A stretch of DNA of 13,652 bases from positions 1-13,652 of the forward strand of contig VSOD01000068.1 in assembly GCA_009774655.1 (NCBI GenBank). The letters are read 5' to 3'. The stretch is from Lachnospiraceae bacterium. GTDB lineage: Bacteria; Bacillota_A; Clostridia; Lachnospirales; Lachnospiraceae. The stretch's first letter is position 1, and the number at the start of each line of letters is the position of its first letter. The position numbers and the translations under genes were made by a program. This document shows positions 1 through 6,898 of the stretch, in pieces. The notes beneath the pieces are model-generated. The model worked only from the letters and a program-made list of their open reading frames with translations. It was not told where the DNA came from and searched no databases.

Positions 1-1361
1 GACAGATAACCGATCACTTCTTTGTCTTCCTTCGCAGTATCCCCGACCACCGTCCTCACAGAGGCCAGCAGGTCTTCCTGCAGCGCCTCCAGCACAGCCT
101 TCTCTGTCAGATCTCCCGCAAAGAAAGACGTAAACCGAAACGTCGGCAGCGCCTCCTGCATAAACTCATAGTCTCTGGCGGCCTTCTTCTCCAGCGGGGT
201 ATCGGAATGGCATACGCCGGACAGTCCCGTCTCCGCTCCCTGTTCGTTCAGCAGCTTCATATAGCGGATAAACTGATCCGCATCCGGCGACTCATCGTCT
301 TCATAGTCAAACTGCGGCGCCATCATACAGGACAGGGTTGCGCCCGCTTCCCTGAGAACAGCCACCACATCCGGCCAGACCACATTCTGGAAAAAACCTT
401 CCATGGACTGGCTGTAACGTTCCATAAGCATCTCTTTATTCTCGTCCGCCACGCCCGGATAATTGGCATAGACAAGGGTCTGTGCATTGACCACGGGATA
501 AATCCCGTAAGGCTCCATTTTGGCGGACATGGCCGACAGGATCCCCAGCCCCGCCGCATCCTCCATATAGGCGCCGTTGACGGCAAACACAGAGGCAGTT
601 TCCGCCTCTCTCCGCCAGATCACAGCCGGAAATGCCTTTTCCTCGATAGTCTCATCACCCAGGGATTTTTTCTTCGGGATTCCGTTCATGTACAGTTCCG
701 TCTCCGGAATCAGCTCATACCAGGGAAGGGTGAATTCCAGTCCTTCCTCCATGCTCTCTGCCGAATAAATCTTCTCTCCTCCCAGCAGAAACCCTCCGTG
801 CAGATGCAGATCCGTCACAGACATCTCTTCGGCTCTGATCGTCCGGATCCCCAGAAGTTCCTGCAGCCGCTCATTTTCCTTGATCACGGATACATCAGGC
901 AGATTACAGAAGATCAAGTGGGTTCCAGCCTGTAAATACTCTTCCAGCAGCTTACAGGTATCTGCCGTATCAAAATCCATCCCGGCAGCGTCGATGGCCA
1001 TCACCTGCGGCTGCCACGCGTCATCTTTCTTTTTCTCTTTCTCATACGCTTCCAGAGAGGGATAGCTCTGCAGCCTTCTTTTTGTATAGTCGGCCCACAG
1101 CTTCACCGTCTCTGTGACCGCGTCCTCATCGTCCCCTATGTAAACCGCGCTCTTTCGCGCCTCGCCTGCAAAGTCCTCTGCTTCCCCGCTGCCGTCCGCA
1201 TAATAGGCGTCGCTCCTGTCCGGAAGTTCGGACGTATCTACCATATAAGCATTTTCCTCATAATGGTTCCAGCTCTCCAGGGCAACATTGGAAAACTGAA
1301 ACAGGAAAAACACGATGAACATTACGATTGTGATTGTCAAATAGTTACGGCGTGATATCAT
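1..1361 (-). CDS. DUF2194-like membrane-anchored protein of the Pel cluster (partial, 3' end outside window)
   Basis: The frame is open from an ATG at 1361 to the left edge, giving about 453 residues with no stop, so the C-terminus is missing. Residues about 7-28 form one hydrophobic segment right after a short basic N-terminus (MISRRN), so the protein is probably an extracytoplasmic domain held by an N-terminal anchor. The first half reads like an alpha/beta Rossmann-type domain (for example MAIDAAGMDFDTAD, then HLIFCNLPDV). Later there is an acidic stretch at about 348-362 and a GVCHSD motif near 382-387. From family knowledge, DUF2194 proteins sit beside pelF and pelG in clostridial genomes and may stand in for the deacetylase part of PelA; the assignment here rests on context and general resemblance. 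It is the fourth gene of the leftward operon, 93 bp after pelE. An in-frame TAA just upstream of 1361 fixes the start, but the purine-rich GAGGAAAGGG lies unusually far from it (about 17 nt). Confidence 0.68.
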   Translation of the reverse strand, partial: MISRRNYLTITIVMFIVFFLFQFSNVALESWNHYEENAYMVDTSELPDRSDAYYADGSGEAEDFAGEARKSAVYIGDDEDAVTETVKLWADYTKRRLQSYPSLEAYEKEKKKDDAWQPQVMAIDAAGMDFDTADTCKLLEEYLQAGTHLIFCNLPDVSVIKENERLQELLGIRTIRAEEMSVTDLHLHGGFLLGGEKIYSAESMEEGLEFTLPWYELIPETELYMNGIPKKKSLGDETIEEKAFPAVIWRREAETASVFAVNGAYMEDAAGLGILSAMSAKMEPYGIYPVVNAQTLVYANYPGVADENKEMLMERYSQSMEGFFQNVVWPDVVAVLREAGATLSCMMAPQFDYEDDESPDADQFIRYMKLLNEQGAETGLSGVCHSDTPLEKKAARDYEFMQEALPTFRFTSFFAGDLTEKAVLEALQEDLLASVRTVVGDTAKEDKEVIGYL

Positions 1362-1454
1362 TTCTAATTATAACCATGCCCTTTCCTCAATTCAGAGTCT
1401 GCCGGCCCAAGGCGGCCCGCTCTGCCCTCCCATACGGAACCGCGGTACAGTCTG

Positions 1455-2414
1455 TCAGCTGAAGGTCCTGATCAGTTCCAGTGTCTCACTGTCGATCACA
1501 ACATCCGATTTCTTCAAGGCGTCGAGTGTCTGAAAGAAAGCCTCTCTGTTTCTGACGATAAAATATAATTTCAACTTGCAGGTAAAGGCCGACAGCCGGT
1601 CCGGATACTGCTCGGCCAGCCTGATGCACCATTTCTCCGAATTCTCGTAATCTTTGATCTCCAGCAGCCTCATACAGACACTCTCATAGTGCTGTTCCGG
1701 CATTCCGGACGGATTTTTGGTATAAAAGGATTCCGCCGCTTCGGCCATCATCTGTACGAACCTTCTCTGCTCCAGCTCCGTAAAGACCTTCTGTTTTAAG
1801 ACATTGTCCGTATAGCCGAGCATCATGTCTTCGTATTCGGTCTGCTCCTGCGCTTCCTCTCTGATTCCCAGATACAGCTTCTGTACCTCCATACGGAACT
1901 CACTCAGCTCATGGCTCAAAATGGAAGCTGCATAATGAGAAGACTCTGAATCCTTCGTCTCAAGCGCCAGGGAAATAGCCGACAATGAATTCCGAATCTC
2001 TCCTTTCAACACATTTAACATGGCTGCGCGCAGACTCTTCTGATCGTTGACCGCCACGGCTTCCTCCAGCGGGATCACGTTCATCTCCCGCTCTTCATCC
2101 GCTCTCAGCTGGGTCCGCACACGCTCTTTGCTGAATACCACATCATCCAGCTCCACCTGAAACCGGAAGATTGTCAGATAGAAGAAATGAACGACAAAGA
2201 AGAACAACGGGCCCACCACCGGGCACAGCAGCATCACGATAAACCGCAGCAGATAGGTTCTCCTGTTGTCATGCAGCCGCTCCGCCTCCCCTTCTCTTTT
2301 CCGGTTGCGGATGGGAACCATAATCAGGCTGCCGATCAGCAGATAGAGCACCGCTATGATCGTATTTAAGATAACAACGATGAGAAAAACATGCTCCTCA
2401 AACGTAAGCGTCAT
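1455..2414 (-). CDS. pelE: PelE-like membrane/TPR protein
   Basis: Predicted 319-residue inner-membrane component of the Pel synthesis complex. Two long hydrophobic helices are visible at about residues 8-35 and 55-84, separated by a basic, charged loop. An alpha-helical soluble region of about 230 residues follows and resembles TPR-like helical pairs (for example the NVIPLEEAVAVND segment and the ALETKDSESSHYAASIL segment). P. aeruginosa PelE has the same plan (membrane helices, then TPRs), a similar length, and binds PelD. I chose the ATG at 2414 because it overlaps the pelD stop as ATGA and has GAGGGGG 7 nt upstream; an upstream in-frame ATG at 2441 would add nine residues with a poorer ribosome site. 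The overlap suggests translational coupling and a fixed PelD:PelE ratio. The assignment relies on topology, size and position after pelD, since PelE sequences diverge strongly. Confidence 0.72.
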   Translation of the reverse strand: MTLTFEEHVFLIVVILNTIIAVLYLLIGSLIMVPIRNRKREGEAERLHDNRRTYLLRFIVMLLCPVVGPLFFFVVHFFYLTIFRFQVELDDVVFSKERVRTQLRADEEREMNVIPLEEAVAVNDQKSLRAAMLNVLKGEIRNSLSAISLALETKDSESSHYAASILSHELSEFRMEVQKLYLGIREEAQEQTEYEDMMLGYTDNVLKQKVFTELEQRRFVQMMAEAAESFYTKNPSGMPEQHYESVCMRLLEIKDYENSEKWCIRLAEQYPDRLSAFTCKLKLYFIVRNREAFFQTLDALKKSDVVIDSETLELIRTFS

Positions 2415-4585
2415 ATCTCCGCCCCCTCTCTGAGGCGGCATATATAACCGGCGCTCCGGAAACGCTCTATCACACCCTGCGCATTCTTCTCATCCGTATT
2501 GGAAAGCAGGATGCAGAACCTGCCGTCCCGGAACACACCCATATAATCTGTCTGGCGCATATTCCGTCCCAGTGTCTCGGCGGCCTGCCTGTAATCCTCA
2601 GTCACGATCTCCAGCAGGGCACACTCGGTCAGCCCGTTGGTCTTCGCGCCAAAAAATGCATGGACAAGCTGTCCGAACGCATCCGGCGACATAATGTTCG
2701 TCTGCTCCAGATAGCGTTCATGGGTCAGGGCGTCAAGATAACGGTTCGCATGTACTACCGCGTTCTGGATCAGGGCGCCTATGATCGTCAGGCGGTTCGC
2801 CTCCGCCAGTGTCATACGCTGCCACGGGATACCCCAGATCATCAGGATCAGTTCCATCCTGTCCGCCGTATAGACGGCGCTTGCCATCAGCGGCAGTTTT
2901 TCGTCCATCTTCTTATTGATAAAGACACGGTGTTCCTTCAGATCATTGTACAGATCTTCCATCCCCGTATACTTAATGGAGTTGCCGAGTTTGCGCGCTT
3001 CTTCCGACGTAAAGGAGAACAGTCTGGCATAATCTCCGTTCGCCACCGTGTAGACCGCCACAGCCTTGCTGTCCATCAGCTCTCCCAGCACCTTTGCCGC
3101 GTAGAAAAGCACCTCCTCCGGCTCATAGGCTTCCAGACTGGAAGTGATCTCGTATACTTTTCCAAGACTGTCCCTCTGGTTGACCAGCTGTGTCTCGAAG
3201 CTCTGCTTCATGCGCACGTTACTGTCGTTGATATCGGCGATATCGTCCACCTTCCGGCTTAGATACCGCACCTCTTCCTCATTCTCATCTTTCACGAACT
3301 GGAGCTGGTCACGCATATATCCCACCACCATACCGATGATGAAAAGCTGTGCCATCCATATGTAAATATTGTAATCCAACAGTACTTCGAAACCCGTCCG
3401 CCCGTACATCTGCTGCAGGAAATAGCCGGCCACGGCAAGCAGGGAAGAAAAGATCGCCTGCTGCTGTCCGTAGACGATGGCAAACAGCAGCACGTACAGC
3501 AGGAAGAAATCCAGCCTGTTAAAATACTCGCTGTCCGCCGCCTTGCTGTTCAATATAAAGAAAGGAACAAAACAGATCAGATTCTCCACAAACGGGAAGA
3601 TTCTCTTAAAGGCAACCTTGATGCCGTGCCAGATCCTGCCAATGGTGCTTCCGCCCAGATCTTCCGCACTGATAAAGGCATCCGCATGCCGTTTCATATA
3701 CTTGACGACCTGTTCTACGCCTTCTTCGTACTGTACGAAAATCTTCTGGTCATACTCTTCCTGGAAAGAACGACCGTCCAACAGCAGGCGGTATTTGTCT
3801 CCCACCGAGTTATTGACAAGCCGGATCCCGCCTCCCATCGCCTTGATGACCATTCCCGCAAGCTTAACTTCATCCAGTTCTTCCCCGGAAGTGATATGAT
3901 AGCAGGACAGCGCCGGCTGTTCTTCCATCATCGCCTTATAGGCCAGTTCCACCGCATCATTCAGATAAAGCATGGAAAAGGATCTTCTGTCGCTGGCCGA
4001 AACCTTGCCGGTCTTCAACGCCTCCAGACACATCTGAAAGCAGGGGTTACTGTCTTCCTGTCCTCTGCGCGGAACACCGTAGAGATGGTCGAAACGCAGA
4101 ATCATGGTATCGACTCCCTGAGTCTTGCGGTAATTCTCGCAGATCTCCTCGCCCTGGGAGATCGCCAGCGCCTTAAACCCTCTGGGCGTCGTCGTCTCCG
4201 ACTCTGTAATATCGTTATGGTAGGAACCGCCGAACACTTCATGGGAGGAAAGATAGACGAACCGTCCCTTACATGCCATGGAATAGGTAGAAAGTATGTT
4301 CATCAGCGACGCAGTATAGCGCACCGACTCCTGTCTCTCCCTGTGCCAGTCAAAGTTCGTATCATAAGCGCCCATGAACACGACCATATCCGGCTTCACG
4401 CTCTCGAAAATGTCCTTGACGCTCTCATCTTCGTATGGATAATCGTACCTCTCAAATACATGCTTATAAGAAAACTGTCTGTCTCTGCGGCCCGTCAGCA
4501 GGAAGATCCTGTGTTTTCCTTTGTTCAGTTTGTCGATCACAGCATCGATCATCCGGCTGCTTCCACCAATCAGTAATACATTCAT
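2411..4585 (-). CDS. pelD: SDR/epimerase-like domain fused to PelD, c-di-GMP receptor for Pel polysaccharide synthesis
   Basis: A 724-residue fusion. Residues 1-300 are an extended-SDR (NAD-dependent epimerase) domain starting MNVLLIGGSS, with YLSSHEVFGG at 111-120. The catalytic YxxxK is absent: the aligned positions are L140 and Q144 in the segment ending SQGEE. Four hydrophobic helices follow (about 329-346, 357-373, 376-392, 403-423), then a charged, probably coiled-coil stretch (425-475), a GAF-like domain (475-610) and a C-terminal degenerate GGDEF domain (620-724). In that domain R677-Q-T-D680 is the RxxD inhibitory site that binds c-di-GMP, while the GGDEF loop has become RDGRF (686-690). 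Four helices plus GAF plus degenerate GGDEF is the plan of P. aeruginosa PelD, which binds c-di-GMP and activates the PelF/PelG machinery. The start at 4585 has GGGAGAG at good spacing. The gene lies 46 bp after the recombinase-like gene and overlaps pelE. The inference is a c-di-GMP-gated scaffold at the membrane. Confidence 0.88.
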   Translation of the reverse strand: MNVLLIGGSSRMIDAVIDKLNKGKHRIFLLTGRRDRQFSYKHVFERYDYPYEDESVKDIFESVKPDMVVFMGAYDTNFDWHRERQESVRYTASLMNILSTYSMACKGRFVYLSSHEVFGGSYHNDITESETTTPRGFKALAISQGEEICENYRKTQGVDTMILRFDHLYGVPRRGQEDSNPCFQMCLEALKTGKVSASDRRSFSMLYLNDAVELAYKAMMEEQPALSCYHITSGEELDEVKLAGMVIKAMGGGIRLVNNSVGDKYRLLLDGRSFQEEYDQKIFVQYEEGVEQVVKYMKRHADAFISAEDLGGSTIGRIWHGIKVAFKRIFPFVENLICFVPFFILNSKAADSEYFNRLDFFLLYVLLFAIVYGQQQAIFSSLLAVAGYFLQQMYGRTGFEVLLDYNIYIWMAQLFIIGMVVGYMRDQLQFVKDENEEEVRYLSRKVDDIADINDSNVRMKQSFETQLVNQRDSLGKVYEITSSLEAYEPEEVLFYAAKVLGELMDSKAVAVYTVANGDYARLFSFTSEEARKLGNSIKYTGMEDLYNDLKEHRVFINKKMDEKLPLMASAVYTADRMELILMIWGIPWQRMTLAEANRLTIIGALIQNAVVHANRYLDALTHERYLEQTNIMSPDAFGQLVHAFFGAKTNGLTECALLEIVTEDYRQAAETLGRNMRQTDYMGVFRDGRFCILLSNTDEKNAQGVIERFRSAGYICRLREGAEI

Positions 4586-4631
4586 CTGCCGCTCTCCCGT
4601 TTTATCCGATTTATTTTCTAATGCAGGATGG

Positions 4632-5462
4632 TCATGCCCTCCATCCCATTACCTTCTGCTCTTCATCCAGCATCCGCTGATAAGACTGCTCGATGAGCAC
4701 GGCCACATTGTCCTGGATCTTCCTGCAGGTCTCCTGATACATCTTCCACAGGCATCTGGGCGTCGCCTTCTCCTCCTCCACCTGGGCATCATGACTGACC
4801 ATGCTGATAAAATAATTCACATTGGAACGGGCCATAGGCGCGCCCCCTGGCGAACCGAACACCGGGCCCGTCCGGATCCCCTCCCGTTCTGCATAGTCCA
4901 ACAGTTCTCTCCTGAGTCCCTCCGGCAGTTTCAGCACTCTTCTCTGGCGGGAATTGTGGTATGCAAGTTCCACCGCCCCCTGCCTGACCGCCTCCACGGT
5001 AAGCTGCGGCAGTTCCTGAATCCTCATACCCGCACCGCCGAGCGTCTTGATCAGCAGATAAGACTTCTCCTTACCCATATGCTTTGCCGCCGATAAAAGA
5101 CGCAGATATTCCGTGCGGCTAAGCTCCGGCTGCGCCGTCTCCGCCTCTCTGTTAAAATCTCCAAACTGCCATTCCCGGTGTCCCAGATACAGCAGGAAGC
5201 TGTTCCAGACAGACATGCGGTTGTTCACCGTGGCTGGCTGAAGTCCCTGCCGCTCCAGAAAGGCCTTCCACGCCGGCCCGGTCTCTTCTCCGATACACTT
5301 ATCCTCGGGCAGATACCGGTATAATTCCGTCAGGATTCTCCTGTAGCTGCGCAAAGATGCCTCCCCTCTGCCTTTTTCTGAAAGATATGCCAGAAACGCA
5401 TCGATCGTCTCCGGACTGATCGTCTCTATTCTTACTGCAGACACAGAGTACACCCCTTCCAT
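4632..5462 (-). CDS. Catalytically degenerate tyrosine-recombinase-like protein, first gene of the pel operon
   Basis: 276 residues with the layout of a XerC/XerD-type recombinase: an N-terminal SAM-like core-binding domain (about 15-100) and a C-terminal catalytic-type domain. The first box is preserved (GGAGMRIQEL, R147 and E150). The second box HxLR has become R236-C-L-W239, the LGH motif is replaced by LIEQS, and no nucleophilic Tyr stands at the expected spacing. Strand cleavage therefore looks impossible, though DNA binding could remain. It resembles the intact recombinase at 5787-6632 in size and domain plan. It is the first gene downstream of the promoter in the invertible segment and lies 46 bp before pelD, so it should be co-transcribed with pel. 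An alternative GTG start at 5444 has GGAAGGGG 8 nt upstream, a better ribosome site than the ATG at 5462 has; that form would be 270 residues. Possible roles are accessory factor or regulator of inversion, or a decaying paralogue. Confidence 0.82.
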   Translation of the reverse strand: MEGVYSVSAVRIETISPETIDAFLAYLSEKGRGEASLRSYRRILTELYRYLPEDKCIGEETGPAWKAFLERQGLQPATVNNRMSVWNSFLLYLGHREWQFGDFNREAETAQPELSRTEYLRLLSAAKHMGKEKSYLLIKTLGGAGMRIQELPQLTVEAVRQGAVELAYHNSRQRRVLKLPEGLRRELLDYAEREGIRTGPVFGSPGGAPMARSNVNYFISMVSHDAQVEEEKATPRCLWKMYQETCRKIQDNVAVLIEQSYQRMLDEEQKVMGWRA

Positions 5463-5503
5463 ATCCGGCTGTCATGCTCTGTGATACTGCCTGATTGACA
5501 GAC

Positions 5504-5519
5504 TCAATATTCTGTCCAT
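5504..5519 (+). repeat. Left inverted repeat of the switch
   Basis: TCAATATTCTGTCCAT is the exact reverse complement of 5765-5780. Extending to 5501-5523 against 5761-5783 gives 20 matches in 23 positions. The repeat lies in the predicted 5' leader of the pel transcript, between the promoter and the first start codon, so the leader would keep the same repeat sequence in either orientation. Confidence 0.9.
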
Positions 5520-5549
5520 AGAGAATGACCAGTCGTACATAATTAGTTT

Positions 5550-5579
5550 ATTATAGCATGGATTATTTATGCATTTCAA
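5550..5579 (-). promoter_or_regulatory. Sigma-A-type extended -10 promoter facing the pel operon
   Basis: On the minus strand, TTGAAA (5579-5574) is followed by 18 bp and a perfect TATAAT (5555-5550), with a TGC extension immediately before the -10 (TGnTATAAT). Transcription would begin near 5543, leaving an 80-100 nt leader before the recombinase-like gene. It lies inside the invertible segment and is the only strong promoter I found there. The region around it is AT-rich compared with its neighbours. Confidence 0.82.
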
Positions 5580-5764
5580 TCCTGTTTTTATGTTTTTTGG
5601 ACATGGCGTAGAGAGGCCGCAGTAGAATATATTACGGTCTCCTGTTTGTATGCCCGCTTATGCAGTTTCTTTTTAATCTTATCGGATCACGTCCCCCTGT
5701 TCACGAAATCAAAATGAAATCACATGCAAAATCACATATTTTTTCCGAAAATACCTTTTACACG

Positions 5765-5780
5765 ATGGACAGAATATTGA
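5765..5780 (-). repeat. Right inverted repeat of the switch
   Basis: ATGGACAGAATATTGA is the exact reverse complement of 5504-5519. Its outer end lies 6 bp from the stop codon (TAG, 5789-5787) of the intact recombinase, so inversion would not alter that gene's coding sequence. Confidence 0.9.
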
Positions 5781-5786
5781 TTCCGC

Positions 5787-6632
5787 CTACAGGATCAGCC
5801 CTGTCAGTTCCATCTGTCTTGCATGTTCTCTACCGGCTGTCAGCAGATAGATCCTTGTAGTTTCCACAGAGCTGTGCCCCAGTACATCGGCCAGCCTGAC
5901 GATATCCTTACATATTTTATAGAAGGAAGTGGCAAACAGATGCCTCAGATTATGTGGGAATACTTTGGAGGCCTCCACGCCGGCCGCCTTGCATAGTTCT
6001 TTCATCTCCCTCCAGATCTGCCTTCTGCCCAGTCCCCTTCCGCCTTTTGTCACAAAGATCTCGCCGGAAGCATTTCCCTGTTCCTGCGCATATTTAAGCA
6101 GCTTGCGGCACAGCTTACCCGGCAGCAGAATCACGCGGATCTTACCCTTTAATTCCACCTGGGCCCGTCCTTCCCTGGCCGATTCCACCGTTATATAAGA
6201 AAGCTCGCTGACCCTGATGCCGGTCGCACAGATCGTTTCCATCAGGAGGGACAGCCTCTCTTTGCCTATCCTGCGCGCAGTCTCCAGCAGCCGTTCGTAC
6301 TCGGCCTTGGTCAGTTCCTTCGACTGATTGCGGAACATCTGTCTCTGGATCCGCAGAAATTTCACCCTGCACTCTTCCCAGCCGACAAATTTGAAAAAGC
6401 CGTTGAGCGCCGAGAGTTTCGCATTGACCGTTGCACAGGCATAGCCTTCCTGCTGCAGTCTCTCTTTCCATTTAACGACCGTCTCCTTTGTCACCGGTTT
6501 TCCTTCCAGCCAGGCGTAAAAGGCCTGCACCTCCCGCAGATATTTTTCGATGGTCGCGGCCTCCCGTTCTTCTTCCCTTAGAAATCTCTCGAACTTCGCC
6601 ATATCCGCTGCCGTCAAAAAGTGATCTTTCAT
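5787..6632 (-). CDS. Tyrosine recombinase (XerC/XerD type), probable invertase of the adjacent promoter
   Basis: 281 residues. The N-terminal SAM-like core-binding domain covers about residues 8-95 and the catalytic domain about 105-275. The full catalytic set is visible: R140 in ATGIRVSEL, K162 or K164 in the beta-hairpin, H227 and R230 in PHNLRH, H253 in LGHSS, and the nucleophile Y262 in TRIYLL. It should therefore cut and rejoin DNA through a 3'-phosphotyrosine. The start at 6632 is favoured because GGAGG lies 7 nt upstream; an in-frame ATG at 6773 would add 47 residues that do not resemble a recombinase N-terminus. The gene ends 6 bp from an inverted repeat flanking a promoter and has no phage or transposon genes around it, which argues for a dedicated DNA invertase rather than an integrase of a mobile element. 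I cannot exclude a Xer-like housekeeping role, but no dif-like site is evident. Its own promoter is unclear: TATAAA at 6687-6682 is a weak candidate -10. Confidence 0.9.
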   Translation of the reverse strand: MKDHFLTAADMAKFERFLREEEREAATIEKYLREVQAFYAWLEGKPVTKETVVKWKERLQQEGYACATVNAKLSALNGFFKFVGWEECRVKFLRIQRQMFRNQSKELTKAEYERLLETARRIGKERLSLLMETICATGIRVSELSYITVESAREGRAQVELKGKIRVILLPGKLCRKLLKYAQEQGNASGEIFVTKGGRGLGRRQIWREMKELCKAAGVEASKVFPHNLRHLFATSFYKICKDIVRLADVLGHSSVETTRIYLLTAGREHARQMELTGLIL

Positions 6633-6639
6633 ACTGTAT

Positions 6640-6644
6640 CCTCC
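6640..6644 (-). promoter_or_regulatory. Ribosome binding site fixing the recombinase start
   Basis: GGAGG on the minus strand, 7 nt before the ATG at 6632. It decides against the longer open frame that begins at 6773. Confidence 0.8.
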
Positions 6645-6778
6645 GTGTTCCTTTTCTTTATCTGACATACTCTCTGAACAGTTTATACATCGTTGAGTCG
6701 GAAAGCAATACATAATCAGAAATAAACTCTCCCGAAACTGCAGTCCCTGACAGTCCGGGATAATCTGAAACAATTTCC

Positions 6779-6806
6779 TTTACAACGACGCAGAATTTGA
6801 TATAAT
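6779..6806 (+). promoter_or_regulatory. Promoter of the chemoreceptor gene
   Basis: TTTACA (6779-6784), a 16-bp spacer and TATAAT (6801-6806), with TGA just before the -10 forming an extended -10. It points at the gene starting at 6899. Confidence 0.7.
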
Positions 6807-6885
6807 GTTTATGTGTAAAGTATTTTCTATTTTATATGGAAAAAAGAAGCGCACTCTGTTATAATGCATTTATATATGGGGTGAC

Positions 6886-6892
6886 AGGAGGG
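6886..6892 (+). promoter_or_regulatory. Ribosome binding site fixing the chemoreceptor start
   Basis: AGGAGGG ends 6 nt before the ATG at 6899. It argues against the upstream in-frame ATG at 6836, which lies between the promoter and a second -10-like element and lacks a comparable site. Confidence 0.8.
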
Positions 6893-6898
6893 AACAGG

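Larger units (their letters stand above)
5504..5780. other. Putative invertible promoter segment (phase-variation switch)
   Basis: This 277-bp non-coding segment is bounded by perfect 16-bp inverted repeats and contains a strong leftward promoter. An intact tyrosine recombinase gene ends 6 bp beyond the right repeat, and the first gene of the pel operon starts 41 bp beyond the left repeat. The layout matches known invertible promoters served by a neighbouring tyrosine recombinase, such as those in Bacteroides and in Clostridioides difficile. In the orientation given, the promoter faces the operon (ON). Inversion would turn it toward the recombinase 3' end and leave pel without this promoter. 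The stretch from 5581 to 5764 holds no convincing gene: the short open frame at 5660-5860 lacks a ribosome site and runs into the recombinase antisense. Inversion itself is inferred, not shown. Confidence 0.8.
6633..6898. other. Divergent intergenic region between recombinase and chemoreceptor
   Basis: About 266 bp separates the two divergent genes. It contains a convincing rightward promoter (6779-6806) and the ribosome sites of both genes. A second extended -10 (TGTTATAAT, 6857-6865) lacks a recognisable -35. Neither copy of the 16-bp inverted repeat recurs here, so it does not look like part of the switch. Confidence 0.6.

Noticed and set aside
207..935. Plus-strand open frame of 242 codons at the left end
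   Set aside because: The minus strand carries an unbroken, protein-like frame from 1361 to the edge with an N-terminal anchor; the plus frame is its shadow.
3626..4576. Plus-strand open frame of 316 codons opposite pelD
   Set aside because: Antisense shadow of the SDR and membrane part of pelD; composition is biased and no domain is visible.
5556..5575. Small hairpin (GCAT...ATGC) within the pel promoter spacer
   Set aside because: A four-base stem with a long AT-rich loop is too weak to claim as an operator or terminator.
5504..5780. The inverted repeats as ends of an insertion sequence or miniature transposon
   Set aside because: No target-site duplication flanks them and the interior has a functional-looking promoter but no transposase; the position next to a recombinase fits a switch better.
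5660..5860. Short plus-strand frame of 66 codons crossing the right inverted repeat
   Set aside because: No ribosome site, no family resemblance, and it runs antisense into the recombinase; more likely chance in switch DNA.
4632..6632. Two recombinase genes side by side as the integration module of a mobile element
   Set aside because: No phage, conjugation, excisionase or transposase genes and no tRNA attachment site are visible, and one recombinase is catalytically dead; the repeat-bounded promoter explains the active enzyme better.
6633..6773. N-terminal extension of the recombinase from an ATG at 6773
   Set aside because: The 47 extra residues are unlike a recombinase N-terminus, and a GGAGG site sits 7 nt before the ATG at 6632.
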